Origin: UBA7672 sp041398245 | Lineage (GTDB): Bacteria; Pseudomonadota; Alphaproteobacteria; Caulobacterales; Hyphomonadaceae | Assembly: GCA_041398245.1 (NCBI GenBank) | Contig: JAWKVC010000003.1 | Location: 62,001 to 126,000, forward strand | DNA length: 64,000 bases | Reading direction: 5' to 3' | Shown here: piece after piece, positions 17,247-25,306 of the stretch | Layout of the letters: each line of letters starts with the position of its first letter | How positions within the stretch are numbered: the first letter of the stretch is position 1 | The notes under the pieces: model-generated | What the model was told of the DNA's origin: nothing | Seen by the model: only the letters and a program-made list of their open reading frames with translations | Databases searched by the model: none | Translations under genes and position numbers: made by a program

Positions 17247-18504
17247 CTAGTCGGTTACATCGATCACCAATATGGGCGGTTGAGGACGGCTGCCGGCGGT
17301 GTCGTTGTTGGCGACGGTCTGGCCCGCCTGCCGGTGGGGATCGAGGCGGTCGGCGGCGATGCCTTCCCTGGACCAGTCCACGACCAGCGCGGCGAAGTGA
17401 TGATCGAGATTGTAGGGTGCTGGTTCCAGGTCGAGGCTATGGCCTTCGATGGTGACGCGCATGCCGCGCTCTGCTGGAGCGCTTCGAGCAACTGGCGCAG
17501 GGCGGGTTGAGATCGATGCCGCGGCACGTCGCTGTCGTGGCTGGAATGATGTGCCGTAGATGCGGACCTCAGTCTCGAGCGCCCGCAGATCGGGCTCGGT
17601 GATACGCTCACGCTGCAGGGCGTGGCTGTTCCGTCGGGCGCGGCGGGCCGCCCTGGTGCTGCGGCTGGGTGCTGATACAGCGCACCAGCGAAGGCGTGCT
17701 GTCGAGGGTCATCAGCGCGGGGCCGGTGATGTCGGTGTCGAATGTCCAGGTGAGGAGGGCGACGCCATTGACGACGGCGCCGGTGATCTTGCCGTTGGAG
17801 CGGCCGGAGTTCTCGACATAGCAGCCGGAGATGGATGCGCCGGATTGCTTGAGCTCCACGAAGTCGGCGCGGCCGACCTTGAACACGCCGGCGAAACGGG
17901 CGTCGTCCGCGATCTCCGGCTGCTGGCCGTGGGCGACGACTTCGTTGAAATAGGTCCAGTCGGCGCCGGACTGGTTGCCTTCGACCGTGAAGCGCAGCCA
18001 GCGAACGGGCGCGGCGCTGGCGACCTTGGCGAGCGTTGTTCCATCGGGCGCGGCGGCGAGTTGCGCGATCTCGGCAAAGCCTGTTTCGGCGCCTTCGGCG
18101 GAGGCTTCGACCTTCACAGCTTTCGCTGAACCGCCGGCGACGCCACCGGGACGCTGGCCCGCACCGGTGACGCCGACCTCGCTGAGCACGGTCGGCGCGC
18201 GCAGTTCGAAGACGAAGGTGTAGGGTGGCGGGTTCTTCCGTGTCGCGACGCCCCACCAGCTTGCGGGGCTTCCATCCGTGAGCGACAGCGCGCCGGCCGC
18301 ATCATGCGAGGCGGAGACGAGGATGGCGCCTTCGGCGATGGTGAGCAGGTCCGCGTCGGGGTCCGCGCCTTGCTGGTCCTGTTCGGGGGCGATCTCTTCG
18401 CGCGCCGGCGCGGGTGCGTTGTTGCGTTCGGCCTCGGCCGGCGCGTTGCCCTGACCGCAACCGATGAGCGTAATGAGGGCGGCGAGCGCAAGGTGTCGAT
18501 TCAT
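17247..18504 (-). pseudogene. OmpA-family lipoprotein, C-terminal domain broken by several indels
   Basis: The intact N-terminal 290 residues start MNRHLALAALITLIGCGQG (lipobox LIGC). They contain a beta-rich region resembling a discoidin-type sugar/ligand module (SWWGVATRKNPPPYTFVFEL; VRWLRFTVEGNQSGADWTYF), then strands including GCYVENSGRSNGKITGAVVN. From about 17640 to the TAG the frame changes repeatedly. Pieces in three frames still assemble into an OmpA-like peptidoglycan-binding domain: ALETEVRIYGTSF, QPALRQLLEALQQS, MRVTIEGHSLD, YNLD, GIAADRL and VANNDTAG. I infer a surface or periplasmic lipoprotein that anchors to peptidoglycan. At least four indels are needed, which is more likely poor consensus than evolution, since the order and spacing of motifs are normal. 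Confidence 0.75.
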
Positions 18505-18624
18505 GGTGGTCCCCCAATCCGTCGCAGACAGTGAGGAAACGCTAGGGATCAGGGGTGGCGCGCGCAACCTTGCGGGCTGCGATTGGCCTTGACGTGCAGG
18601 GCAGATGGAGCAGCGGCAGACGGT

Positions 18625-19026
18625 CTAGGGTTCGCGCTCAGGCGGCGGGCCGCTGCTTCCGCGAAAGTGCGTCTCAGGCGGCGGCGGACCGTCGCGCGTT
18701 TCAAATTCTGGAAGGACGGAATCCGGAGAACGGATATCGGGCCACTGAAGTCTGATCCGCACGACGCTGTGCCCCAGCCTCGCAACGAGACCCAGAAGGA
18801 TGATGATGACGCCAATGTAGAGCGGGTCGCGCCCGCCCATGGCGTACAAGCATAGCACCGGGACCATCAACACGCCGCCGAGCATGCGTAACCCGTTGCT
18901 CCAACCGAACACCTCGGCGCAGCAGTCCTTGCAATCAAGCGGAAGCATTGAGAGCCCAAACGCAGCGCGGGCCGGCCGCCTTGGACGTCCGCACGCCGGG
19001 CATACGTCGATTGATGGCTCGCTCAC
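18625..19026 (-). CDS. small membrane protein with N-terminal zinc-ribbon-like cysteines
   Basis: The 133-residue product begins MSEPSIDVCPACGRPRRP and continues to CKDCC about 20 residues later, giving two CxxC pairs of a possible zinc ribbon. Two hydrophobic helices follow (LRMLGGVLMVPVLCLYAM and YIGVIIILLGLVARLG), then a polar, proline-rich tail. This layout is common among small uncharacterised inner-membrane proteins. No partner or function can be read from the neighbours, a short hypothetical gene upstream and the OmpA lipoprotein downstream. Confidence 0.65.
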   Translation of the reverse strand: MSEPSIDVCPACGRPRRPARAAFGLSMLPLDCKDCCAEVFGWSNGLRMLGGVLMVPVLCLYAMGGRDPLYIGVIIILLGLVARLGHSVVRIRLQWPDIRSPDSVLPEFETRDGPPPPETHFRGSSGPPPEREP

Positions 19027-19060
19027 CGGGATGGTTCCCCCAACCAGACCGGCGTTGATC

Positions 19061-19348
19061 CTACTGGCTGTTGCGCCATTTTTCCATGGCGGCGGAGATC
19101 GCGAAGGTCTCGCGGTATTTCGGCGAGTCTGACGGCCGCGGCGGTTTCTGCGAGGTCAGCGACATGATCTCGGCCAGCTTGTTGTGCGCCGCGCCCGACT
19201 GGCCCGCGCCGATATAGGCGTGCAGCTCGACCAGCGCGCTGGACAGGAGATCATGGGCGCGGATGACGAAATAGGGCTCGTCTTCCGCGAGGTTGGGGTA
19301 GGCGTCGTATTTGGACGGGTTGGCCTTGGAGCCGAGCGGGGCGGTCAT
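19061..19348 (-). CDS. small hypothetical protein
   Basis: This 95-residue soluble protein reads MTAPLGSKANPSKYDAYPNL with a central helical part (PYFVIRAHDLLSSALVELHA; AHNKLAEIMSLTSQ) and a short charged end. It looks like a helical-bundle protein of unknown function. It is the first gene of a minus-strand pair with the zinc-ribbon-like membrane protein, 34 bases apart, and is divergent from the tyrosine phosphatase gene. No family recognised. Confidence 0.6.
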   Translation of the reverse strand: MTAPLGSKANPSKYDAYPNLAEDEPYFVIRAHDLLSSALVELHAYIGAGQSGAAHNKLAEIMSLTSQKPPRPSDSPKYRETFAISAAMEKWRNSQ

Positions 19349-19463
19349 GGATGCCTCACAGATGATTCGCCATATCTTGCGCGGATTCGCGCGAGGCGCA
19401 CGAATCCGGCCTGTGGATGACGGGGTGGACGGCTGCGTTTCATTGTCCTAACCCCCGGGGCGC

Positions 19464-20246
19464 ATGACAGACCCGGCCCGCATCATTCCGTTCGAAGGCG
19501 TCACGAATTTCCGTGATTTCGGGGGCTATCGCGCGGGCGACAAGGCCATCGCCAAGGGCCGCTTCTTCCGCTCGGCCAACCATGCGCTGGCGACCCAGGC
19601 CGATCTTGAGCGGCTGGCGGCGATGGGGATCACGACGGTGATCGACCTGCGCCGGCCATCCGAGCGCGAGCGGCAGCCGTCGCGCCGGTGGAACGGGTTC
19701 ACGGCGGTGGTGGTGGAGAATGACGACCATGCCGAAGGGTCCGAGACGTGGGACTCGTTCATGGGGCAATGGGATTTCACACAGGAGACCTATCGCCAGT
19801 TCCTGCTGCGCTACTACACCGAGGCGCCGCACCTGCCGCGCCTGATCGACCTGTTCGGCAAGTATTTCGACCTGATGGCGACCGGCGACGGCGCCGTGGT
19901 GGTGCATTGCGCGGCGGGCAAGGACCGCACGGGTCTTGTCGTGGCGCTGACGCATGCGCTGGCCGGCGTGCACATGGACGACATCGTCCACGACTATCTG
20001 CTGACGAATACATCCGGGCGGTTCGAGACCCATGGCGCGACGTGGCGCGAGATGATCCGCCAGCAGCGCGGCAATGCGCCTGACATGGACACGATGCGTT
20101 TCATCATGAGCGTGCAGCCGGAATACCTGGCGCGGTCGCTGGAGGTGATCGCCGAACGCAATGGCGGCGTCGAAGGCTATCTGCGCGATGCGCTGGGCGT
20201 GGATAAGGCCAAGCGCGATGCGATCGAGAAGCGGCTGTTCGGGTAA
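19464..20246 (+). CDS. tyrosine-protein phosphatase (LipA/DSP-like)
   Basis: This 260-residue phosphatase belongs to the bacterial LipA-type family of tyrosine/phosphoinositide phosphatases (PF13350). It begins with the family entry motif IIPFEGVTNFRDFGGYRAGD and RFFRSANH, and carries the catalytic P-loop VVHCAAGKDRTG (CX5R with the following Asp/Thr) at about residues 151-162. No signal peptide is present. The substrate may be phosphotyrosine or phosphoinositide-like lipids. It is convergent with the two-receiver operon, 21 bases from its end. Confidence 0.88.
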   Translation: MTDPARIIPFEGVTNFRDFGGYRAGDKAIAKGRFFRSANHALATQADLERLAAMGITTVIDLRRPSERERQPSRRWNGFTAVVVENDDHAEGSETWDSFMGQWDFTQETYRQFLLRYYTEAPHLPRLIDLFGKYFDLMATGDGAVVVHCAAGKDRTGLVVALTHALAGVHMDDIVHDYLLTNTSGRFETHGATWREMIRQQRGNAPDMDTMRFIMSVQPEYLARSLEVIAERNGGVEGYLRDALGVDKAKRDAIEKRLFG

Positions 20247-20267
20247 TCCATCCCGCCGGCCTGAAGA

Positions 20268-21179
20268 TCAGGCCACGTCTGACTTCTTCTCGTGGGCCGA
20301 GTGGATCTTCTTGCTGACAAGCCGGTCGAGTTCGTTGGCGACCGACGAGCGGTGCATGAAGGCTTCTTCCGGCATGTCGAGAATGATCGCGATCGTCTGG
20401 AAGTGATACTTCACGACCTCGACATCGTAGGTGTCGGTCATGCCGACGCCTTCGATATAGCGCAGCGAGCAGTTCCACACCTTGACGATGGTGTCGTCGC
20501 CGAGATGGGCGACCTCGTCGCTGTGCTGCTGGAGCATGCGGTACATGCCGCGGATGCCGGCGCCGCGATCGGTGACGGTGCGGTCGGCATATTCGGTGAG
20601 GTTCGCGATGATCGCGCGCAGCTTGAAGGCGTTTTCCTTCGACTGTTCCGACGCCTGCTTGGTTGGCGGCTCGTCAGTGAGGCGGCGCCACGGGCCGGCA
20701 TAGTTGGGGTCGTCCTTGCGGCGGCGGCACGGGCCGACATAGTTGCGGCTGTCGATGAACTTGCGCGGACGCAGAACGACTTCCTCGATGCGCGAGAGCA
20801 CGCCCTGGGCCGAAACCGGCTTGAGGAGGAATTCGTTGATGCCGGCCTGGCGGGCGGCCATCAGCTGTTCGTGGTCGATGGCGCCGGAGAGGAGGATGAT
20901 CGGCGTTTCGCGCGACATGCCGGTGGTGTTGCGGCGGACCTCGCGGGTGAATTCGAGGCCGGACATGCGGCCGGCGTCCCAATCCACGAAGATGATGTCG
21001 GGCTTGAAGGTGCGGCCGACCGTGAACGCCTCGACCGCGGTGGCGGCAGCGTTGAGGTTGGTGATCATCAGGCGGCGGAGCGAATCCGCGATCACGCCGC
21101 GCATATAGGCGTTGGGATCGACGACAAGCACTTTCATGCGCTTGAGCTGCTCGGGCGGAATGGTGCGTTCGTCGGTCAT
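20268..21179 (-). CDS. response regulator receiver protein with helical output domain
   Basis: This is a 303-residue protein with an N-terminal CheY-like receiver at about residues 14-135. The acidic pair is in KVLVVDPNAY, the phospho-acceptor is Asp66 in FVDWDAGRMSG and the conserved lysine is in FLLKPVS. An arginine-rich linker follows (NYVGPCRRRKDD and YAGPWRR), then a helical domain without a DNA-binding signature. Arg-rich extensions after the receiver also occur in the Cle-type CheY-like c-di-GMP effectors of Caulobacter, so ligand binding or motor/adhesion control is possible but unproven. Its ATG overlaps the stop of the upstream receiver gene (ATGA), so the two are made together. Confidence 0.82.
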   Translation of the reverse strand: MTDERTIPPEQLKRMKVLVVDPNAYMRGVIADSLRRLMITNLNAAATAVEAFTVGRTFKPDIIFVDWDAGRMSGLEFTREVRRNTTGMSRETPIILLSGAIDHEQLMAARQAGINEFLLKPVSAQGVLSRIEEVVLRPRKFIDSRNYVGPCRRRKDDPNYAGPWRRLTDEPPTKQASEQSKENAFKLRAIIANLTEYADRTVTDRGAGIRGMYRMLQQHSDEVAHLGDDTIVKVWNCSLRYIEGVGMTDTYDVEVVKYHFQTIAIILDMPEEAFMHRSSVANELDRLVSKKIHSAHEKKSDVA

Positions 21180-22075
21180 CAGGCTGCGAGCTTCTTCTGG
21201 ATGGCTTTTCCGAGGGCGAGGGCGACACTGTCGCGTGCGTCGGCGTAGTTCATGGGAAGGGCGGCGAGCTGTTCCAGCGCGGTGAGCGCCGTATCGACGA
21301 CGAGCGGATCAATCTGACCGAGCGGCGTTGCGATTACGATGTAGGATTCGAAGGAGGCAAGACCAGCGTGGAGCGCATGGTCCTTCTGTTCGACCGCGAT
21401 GGACTTGGCGGTCCTGAATTCTTCCAGCGCAGCGTTCAGCGTTTCCGGGCGGCTGGCGCGGATAGCGGCGCAGATCTCGCGCAGGCGCGAGAGCGCGCGG
21501 CGGATCGGCATTTCGCGGGCGACCTCGTCCTGGTCGACCATGGCGGCGGGACGTTCGGCGGAGCGCTCGCCGGCGCGGCGCTTGGCGCCGTAATAGTCGG
21601 CCGGGTTCTTCCGGCGGCGGCAGGGCCCGAGATAGACCGAGCAGTCGACAAACGGGCGCGGCGTTTCGATCACCATCTGCAGGCGCTGCTGCATGGCGGC
21701 GGGGGAGATCGGCTTGGCGAGGAATTCGTCGGCGCCCGCGTCGCGGCCGGCAATCACCATCTGACGCGTGAGGCCCGAGGTGACGAGGATGATCGGCAGG
21801 CGGCGGAGGCGGTCGTCTTCGAGGCGGCGGATGGCGCGGATGAAATCCAGCCCGTCGAGCGGATCGCTTTCTTCCCACGACACGAGGATGACATCGATCG
21901 GGCGGTCGAGCAGGTGGTGGGCGGCCGTGTCAGCGTCGCGCGCGCTCGAAATGCTCGTGACGTTGAGGTTGCGCAGGATCTCGCCGATGAGGCCGCGGCT
22001 GAAGCTGTTGGCGTCGACGACCAGCGTGTTCAGCGATCGTGGCTTCAGGGGCCGAGGTTTCCTCGGATCGTGCAT
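21179..22075 (-). CDS. degenerate receiver-domain protein (no phospho-acceptor Asp)
   Basis: This 298-residue paralogue of the downstream receiver protein has the same layout: receiver, arginine-rich linker (SVYLGPCRRRKNP, YYGAKRRAG) and helical C-terminal domain. The acidic pocket (NTLVVDANSF) and the lysine (EFLAKPIS) are present. The residue at the phospho-acceptor position is Ser66 in VILVSWEES, where the partner has Asp66 in FVDWD. It is therefore probably a pseudo-receiver that works without phosphorylation, perhaps by pairing with its neighbour. The two genes overlap by ATGA and form an operon. No kinase gene is nearby. Confidence 0.8.
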   Translation of the reverse strand: MHDPRKPRPLKPRSLNTLVVDANSFSRGLIGEILRNLNVTSISSARDADTAAHHLLDRPIDVILVSWEESDPLDGLDFIRAIRRLEDDRLRRLPIILVTSGLTRQMVIAGRDAGADEFLAKPISPAAMQQRLQMVIETPRPFVDCSVYLGPCRRRKNPADYYGAKRRAGERSAERPAAMVDQDEVAREMPIRRALSRLREICAAIRASRPETLNAALEEFRTAKSIAVEQKDHALHAGLASFESYIVIATPLGQIDPLVVDTALTALEQLAALPMNYADARDSVALALGKAIQKKLAA

Positions 22076-22251
22076 TTTGCAGGTCCACCCGTTCTGAGTT
22101 CAGGAGTTAAGGTAAACCGGCAAGGTAATTATCCGGTTGAAATGGCCGGAGAGAATCGCGGCGAAGCGGTTAACCTGCCCGAGGGGCGCTGGCGCTTCGG
22201 GATTCGCCCCGCAAGGCCTGACCCTTGAAAAACCGGCGCTTAGTCAACACG

Positions 22252-22280
22252 TTGGCTTTTGATGTGTAAGTTGCTACGCT
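22252..22280 (+). promoter_or_regulatory. weak promoter candidate before the RHH-PII gene
   Basis: TTGGCT and TACGCT are separated by 17 bases and lie 27 bases before the proposed TTG start. Spacing is ideal but both hexamers are only partial matches. This is the only sigma70-like pair noticed in the 230-base gap between the divergent receiver operon and this gene. Confidence 0.25.
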
Positions 22281-22306
22281 GGTAAAGCAGCGTGTGGAGT
22301 CCCGCC

Positions 22307-22813
22307 TTGTCCGATGATGAAAAACTCGACCAGCGCATCCAACTCGTCGCTTCGCAGAGCTTCGGGAAGGATGTCGACGACTGGCGCCGCACGCAGACGG
22401 ACCTTCCCTCGCGGTCGGAGGCGATCCGCCGGCTGGTGTATCTCGGGCTTCAGCACGAACAGGATTTTCCGATGCGCATGATCACCGCCATCATCCGTCC
22501 CCACCGCTATGAAGCCGTGCGCGAGGCGCTGACCAAGCTTGGCGTGTCGGGGATCACGGCGACGCAGGTGCAGGGCTTCGGCCGGCAGCGCGGGCAGACG
22601 GAGTTCTATCGCGGCAGCGAATACCAGACGGCCGAGGTGCCGAAGGTGCGCATCGACGTGGCGGTGCAATCGGGCATGGCCGAGACCGTGATCGAGACGA
22701 TCCAGAAGGTGGCGGGGTCCGGCAAGATCGGCGACGGCAAGATCTTCGTCTCGGGCCTCAGCGAAGTGGTGCGCATCCGCACGGGCGAGCGGGACGAGAA
22801 GGCGCTGGATTAG
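22307..22813 (+). CDS. ribbon-helix-helix domain fused in frame to a PII nitrogen regulator
   Basis: Residues 56-168 are a complete PII signal protein, which senses ATP/ADP and 2-oxoglutarate to control nitrogen assimilation. They start MRMITAIIRPHRYEAVREAL and include a T-loop RGQTEFYRGSEYQ with the uridylylation tyrosine, GSGKIGDGKIFV and the ending VVRIRTGERDEKALD. Directly upstream, without a stop, residues 1-55 read like a ribbon-helix-helix DNA-binding protein (VDDWRRTQTDLPSRSEAIRR). A GGAG precedes a TTG start that yields MSDDEKLDQ. The internal PII ATG at 22472 has its own AGGA seven bases upstream. The cell may therefore make a fusion, a free PII, or both. A lost stop codon through a sequencing indel cannot be excluded. 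Confidence 0.78.
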   Translation: MSDDEKLDQRIQLVASQSFGKDVDDWRRTQTDLPSRSEAIRRLVYLGLQHEQDFPMRMITAIIRPHRYEAVREALTKLGVSGITATQVQGFGRQRGQTEFYRGSEYQTAEVPKVRIDVAVQSGMAETVIETIQKVAGSGKIGDGKIFVSGLSEVVRIRTGERDEKALD

Positions 22814-22972
22814 GCGCGTCTAGAGTGGAGGGGCTGGGCCGGCCGGCCGCGGACAAGCTTGCCAGCCGTCCGGGCGTGAATAATTTTCTCCGGTGAGACG
22901 CTGTTCTTCATTGTGGCCCTGCCCATCAGCCGCGCTATGCTTCAAGCATCTTCGGAGGGTGGGGGTTTCATA

Positions 22973-24670
22973 ATGACGGGGCGGGCGGTTCGTTTCCTGT
23001 GCGTCCTCGGCCTCGCCGCAATGCTGTCAGCGTGTTTCGGCGAGAGGACAGGTTCCGAAATTGATCCGGCTGGGGATGCCCAGCCAGAGGCCGCAGACAG
23101 CGCGCCCCAGGACAGGTCGTTGCTGCAGTCAGGAGGGATTTCCGGGGAGGCAAATCCGAACGCCGCGCCGACTCCCGGATTGCTGACCGACCCATCAAGG
23201 GAAATCCGTCTGGCTCTTGTCATCGGCATCGAGAACTATGAGCGACCCGTCAATCCCCTGACGTGGCCTCATGAGGATGCCGAGAGCATTGCGCTCGCAC
23301 TCAGGGCAGCAGGATTCACGGTGACCGTTCGGAATGATCTCGACAAGGCGCGCATGCGCGAGGAGGATCAGACTTTTGCCGCCGACCTTGCGAAGGCAGG
23401 ACCGAACGGGGTCGGCTTCCTGTACTTTTCGGGTCACGGCGGATCGGTCGCGACGCAGGAAATCCGGCGGAATTATCTGTTGCCTGCCGGAGCGTCAGTC
23501 GCGACCGCCAGCCAGCTCGCGCTCTCCGGCATCCGCACGTCCGAAATCGTCGATGATCTGCTGATCGCCAACGCCAAGGCTGTCTTCATCGTCATCGACG
23601 CCTGCCGCAATACACTCGCTGACGACAAGAGCATTGATGGAGTCAGCGACAAGGGACTGGTGCGGGTTTCTGCGTCCGACGGCATATTCATGGCATTTGC
23701 CGCGGCAGATGGAGAGACGGCGCCCGATGACGGCGTCTACGCACGCGAGCTTGCGAAGGCAATCCGGACGGAGGGCATCTCGCACGACCGCGTGTTCACG
23801 CTTGCCAACCGCGCGGTGGCTCAGACGCGGCCATCGGGCAAGTATCCGATCACGTCGGAGGGCTTGCGTCAGGACATTTTCTTCCGCGGCCTGCCAAGCG
23901 AGCCAGCGTCTCCCGCGAGAGCGGATGCAGGTCTTGGCCCATTCACCTATCTTCCGCCGGGCTGGCTCTACAATGAAGACGGCGCGTATGACGCCACCGT
24001 TTACGCCCCTGATATTGCGTTCCCGATCGAGGACGGTCCCGCGTTCGTCAATTCGATGCTCTATACGGACGGCGGCGCGGTTCGGGGCGGCGACCAGTGC
24101 AGCCCCCGTAACTTTGTCTATCCGTGGGTCGACAACTTTTGCGAGGCCCGTCCTTCAGGGCCGGTGGCGCATAACTGCCAATCGGGTGGCGGCCACGGAG
24201 GCGTTGATATTCGGGCAGGCGATGCAAGCACGTGCGCGGCCATGCGGCGTTCGCCGAGCGCTGAGCGGACCCAGATTCCCGTCATCGCCGTGGAAGATGG
24301 CGTGATCTCGAACATCGGCATGTATTCGATTCAGCTAAAGAGTTCTGCTGGCGGCCGCGACTACCGCTATTTACATTTGAACATGCAGAAGCTCGCGGTG
24401 ACGCCCGGGCAGACGGTCAAAAAGGGTGACCGCATCGGTTATCTCTCAAACGACAACTGCGACACGCCGACCGCGATGCACCTTCACTTCGAGATTCTTG
24501 TCAATCTTGAGGGCAAGGGCTGGACACGCGTCTCGCCCTACATGTCCCTCGTGCGGGCCTACGAACGCGACCGCGGTTTGACGGGTTTGCCGCTCATGAG
24601 TTTTCGGGCGCGTGGAATTCCGGCTGACGTGCTTGTCGAGGGCGATAGCGCCGATCAGGACATCCCATAA
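22973..24670 (+). CDS. caspase-family protease fused to M23 (LytM-type) metallopeptidase, lipoprotein
   Basis: This 565-residue envelope protein carries two peptidase domains. The N-terminus is a lipoprotein signal, MTGRAVRFLCVLGLAAMLSAC, with lipidated Cys21. A caspase/metacaspase domain (about 77-305) has its dyad in YFSGHGGS (His155) and VIDACRNT (Cys211), and opens RLALVIGIENYE. The M23 domain (about 395-530) has HGGVDIRAG (His408, Asp412), YLHLN (His468) and MHLHFEI (His503, His505), so all zinc and catalytic residues are present. M23 enzymes cut peptidoglycan peptides; bacterial caspases cut after basic residues. One protein joining both in the periplasm is unusual. I infer regulated wall cleavage or a death-like effector. 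Neighbours give no further clue. The ATG was chosen for the lipobox. Confidence 0.88.
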   Translation: MTGRAVRFLCVLGLAAMLSACFGERTGSEIDPAGDAQPEAADSAPQDRSLLQSGGISGEANPNAAPTPGLLTDPSREIRLALVIGIENYERPVNPLTWPHEDAESIALALRAAGFTVTVRNDLDKARMREEDQTFAADLAKAGPNGVGFLYFSGHGGSVATQEIRRNYLLPAGASVATASQLALSGIRTSEIVDDLLIANAKAVFIVIDACRNTLADDKSIDGVSDKGLVRVSASDGIFMAFAAADGETAPDDGVYARELAKAIRTEGISHDRVFTLANRAVAQTRPSGKYPITSEGLRQDIFFRGLPSEPASPARADAGLGPFTYLPPGWLYNEDGAYDATVYAPDIAFPIEDGPAFVNSMLYTDGGAVRGGDQCSPRNFVYPWVDNFCEARPSGPVAHNCQSGGGHGGVDIRAGDASTCAAMRRSPSAERTQIPVIAVEDGVISNIGMYSIQLKSSAGGRDYRYLHLNMQKLAVTPGQTVKKGDRIGYLSNDNCDTPTAMHLHFEILVNLEGKGWTRVSPYMSLVRAYERDRGLTGLPLMSFRARGIPADVLVEGDSADQDIP

Positions 24671-24724
24671 GACCACCTGATCCAGCTCCGACAGACAATC
24701 GTCGGGGAGCCCGAGCCCGGCAAA

Positions 24725-25222
24725 TCAGAGCTTGTGCACCTTCTTCCTGCGTTCCTTCGGCAGGATGCGGTCGTCAGGGCCGGGGGGCTTGTCGCGGTTG
24801 AACAGCGTGACGAGCGCGCGCCAGCCGATCCAGAGCGGCAACACGGCGAGCGCGCCGAGCAGCAGCGGCAGAGCGGCCATCTGCGCGACGAAGGCCGCGA
24901 CATTGATGACGCCGTTGACGATCTGGCCGAGGCCGGCGCCGATGGTGAAATCGGGCGCGAACGGATTGAAGCCGCCGGCCTGGAAAATGGCGCCGACCGT
25001 GACGCAGACGAGGGCGAGGCGCGTCCAGCCCTTCCAGCCGACATTGAACATGCGACCCGAGAAGGACAGCGGCGGACGCGGCTTGCCGGACAGCGGCGGA
25101 TCGCTGTCCCAGAACGGGTCCGGACCTGAAAGCGGGCCGGATTGCGGCCCGGAGACGGGCTCGAACGTCGCGTCGGTCACCTTGGCGGGAAGATGGGCCT
25201 CGTGTGACTTGGTCTCTGCCAT
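24725..25222 (-). CDS. hypothetical membrane protein with SGP-rich N-terminus
   Basis: The 165-residue protein has a disordered N-terminus with short repeats (VSGPQSGPLSGPDPF, PPLSGKPRPPLSFSG) and two hydrophobic segments at about residues 66-85 and 105-135 (AAFVAQMAALPLLLGALAVL), then a basic tail (PKERRKKVHKL). It is probably an inner-membrane protein with both ends in the cytoplasm. No family recognised. It is convergent with the caspase-M23 gene and shares a strand with the MscS channel gene, 84 bases away. Confidence 0.65.
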   Translation of the reverse strand: MAETKSHEAHLPAKVTDATFEPVSGPQSGPLSGPDPFWDSDPPLSGKPRPPLSFSGRMFNVGWKGWTRLALVCVTVGAIFQAGGFNPFAPDFTIGAGLGQIVNGVINVAAFVAQMAALPLLLGALAVLPLWIGWRALVTLFNRDKPPGPDDRILPKERRKKVHKL

Positions 25223-25306
25223 TCCTTGTTCCTTGCGGTCTGCGCCGCTTCGGTTCTGAAGGGCGACACACGAACAATAACAGGCAGATGTGGCAGGTCC
25301 ATGGCC

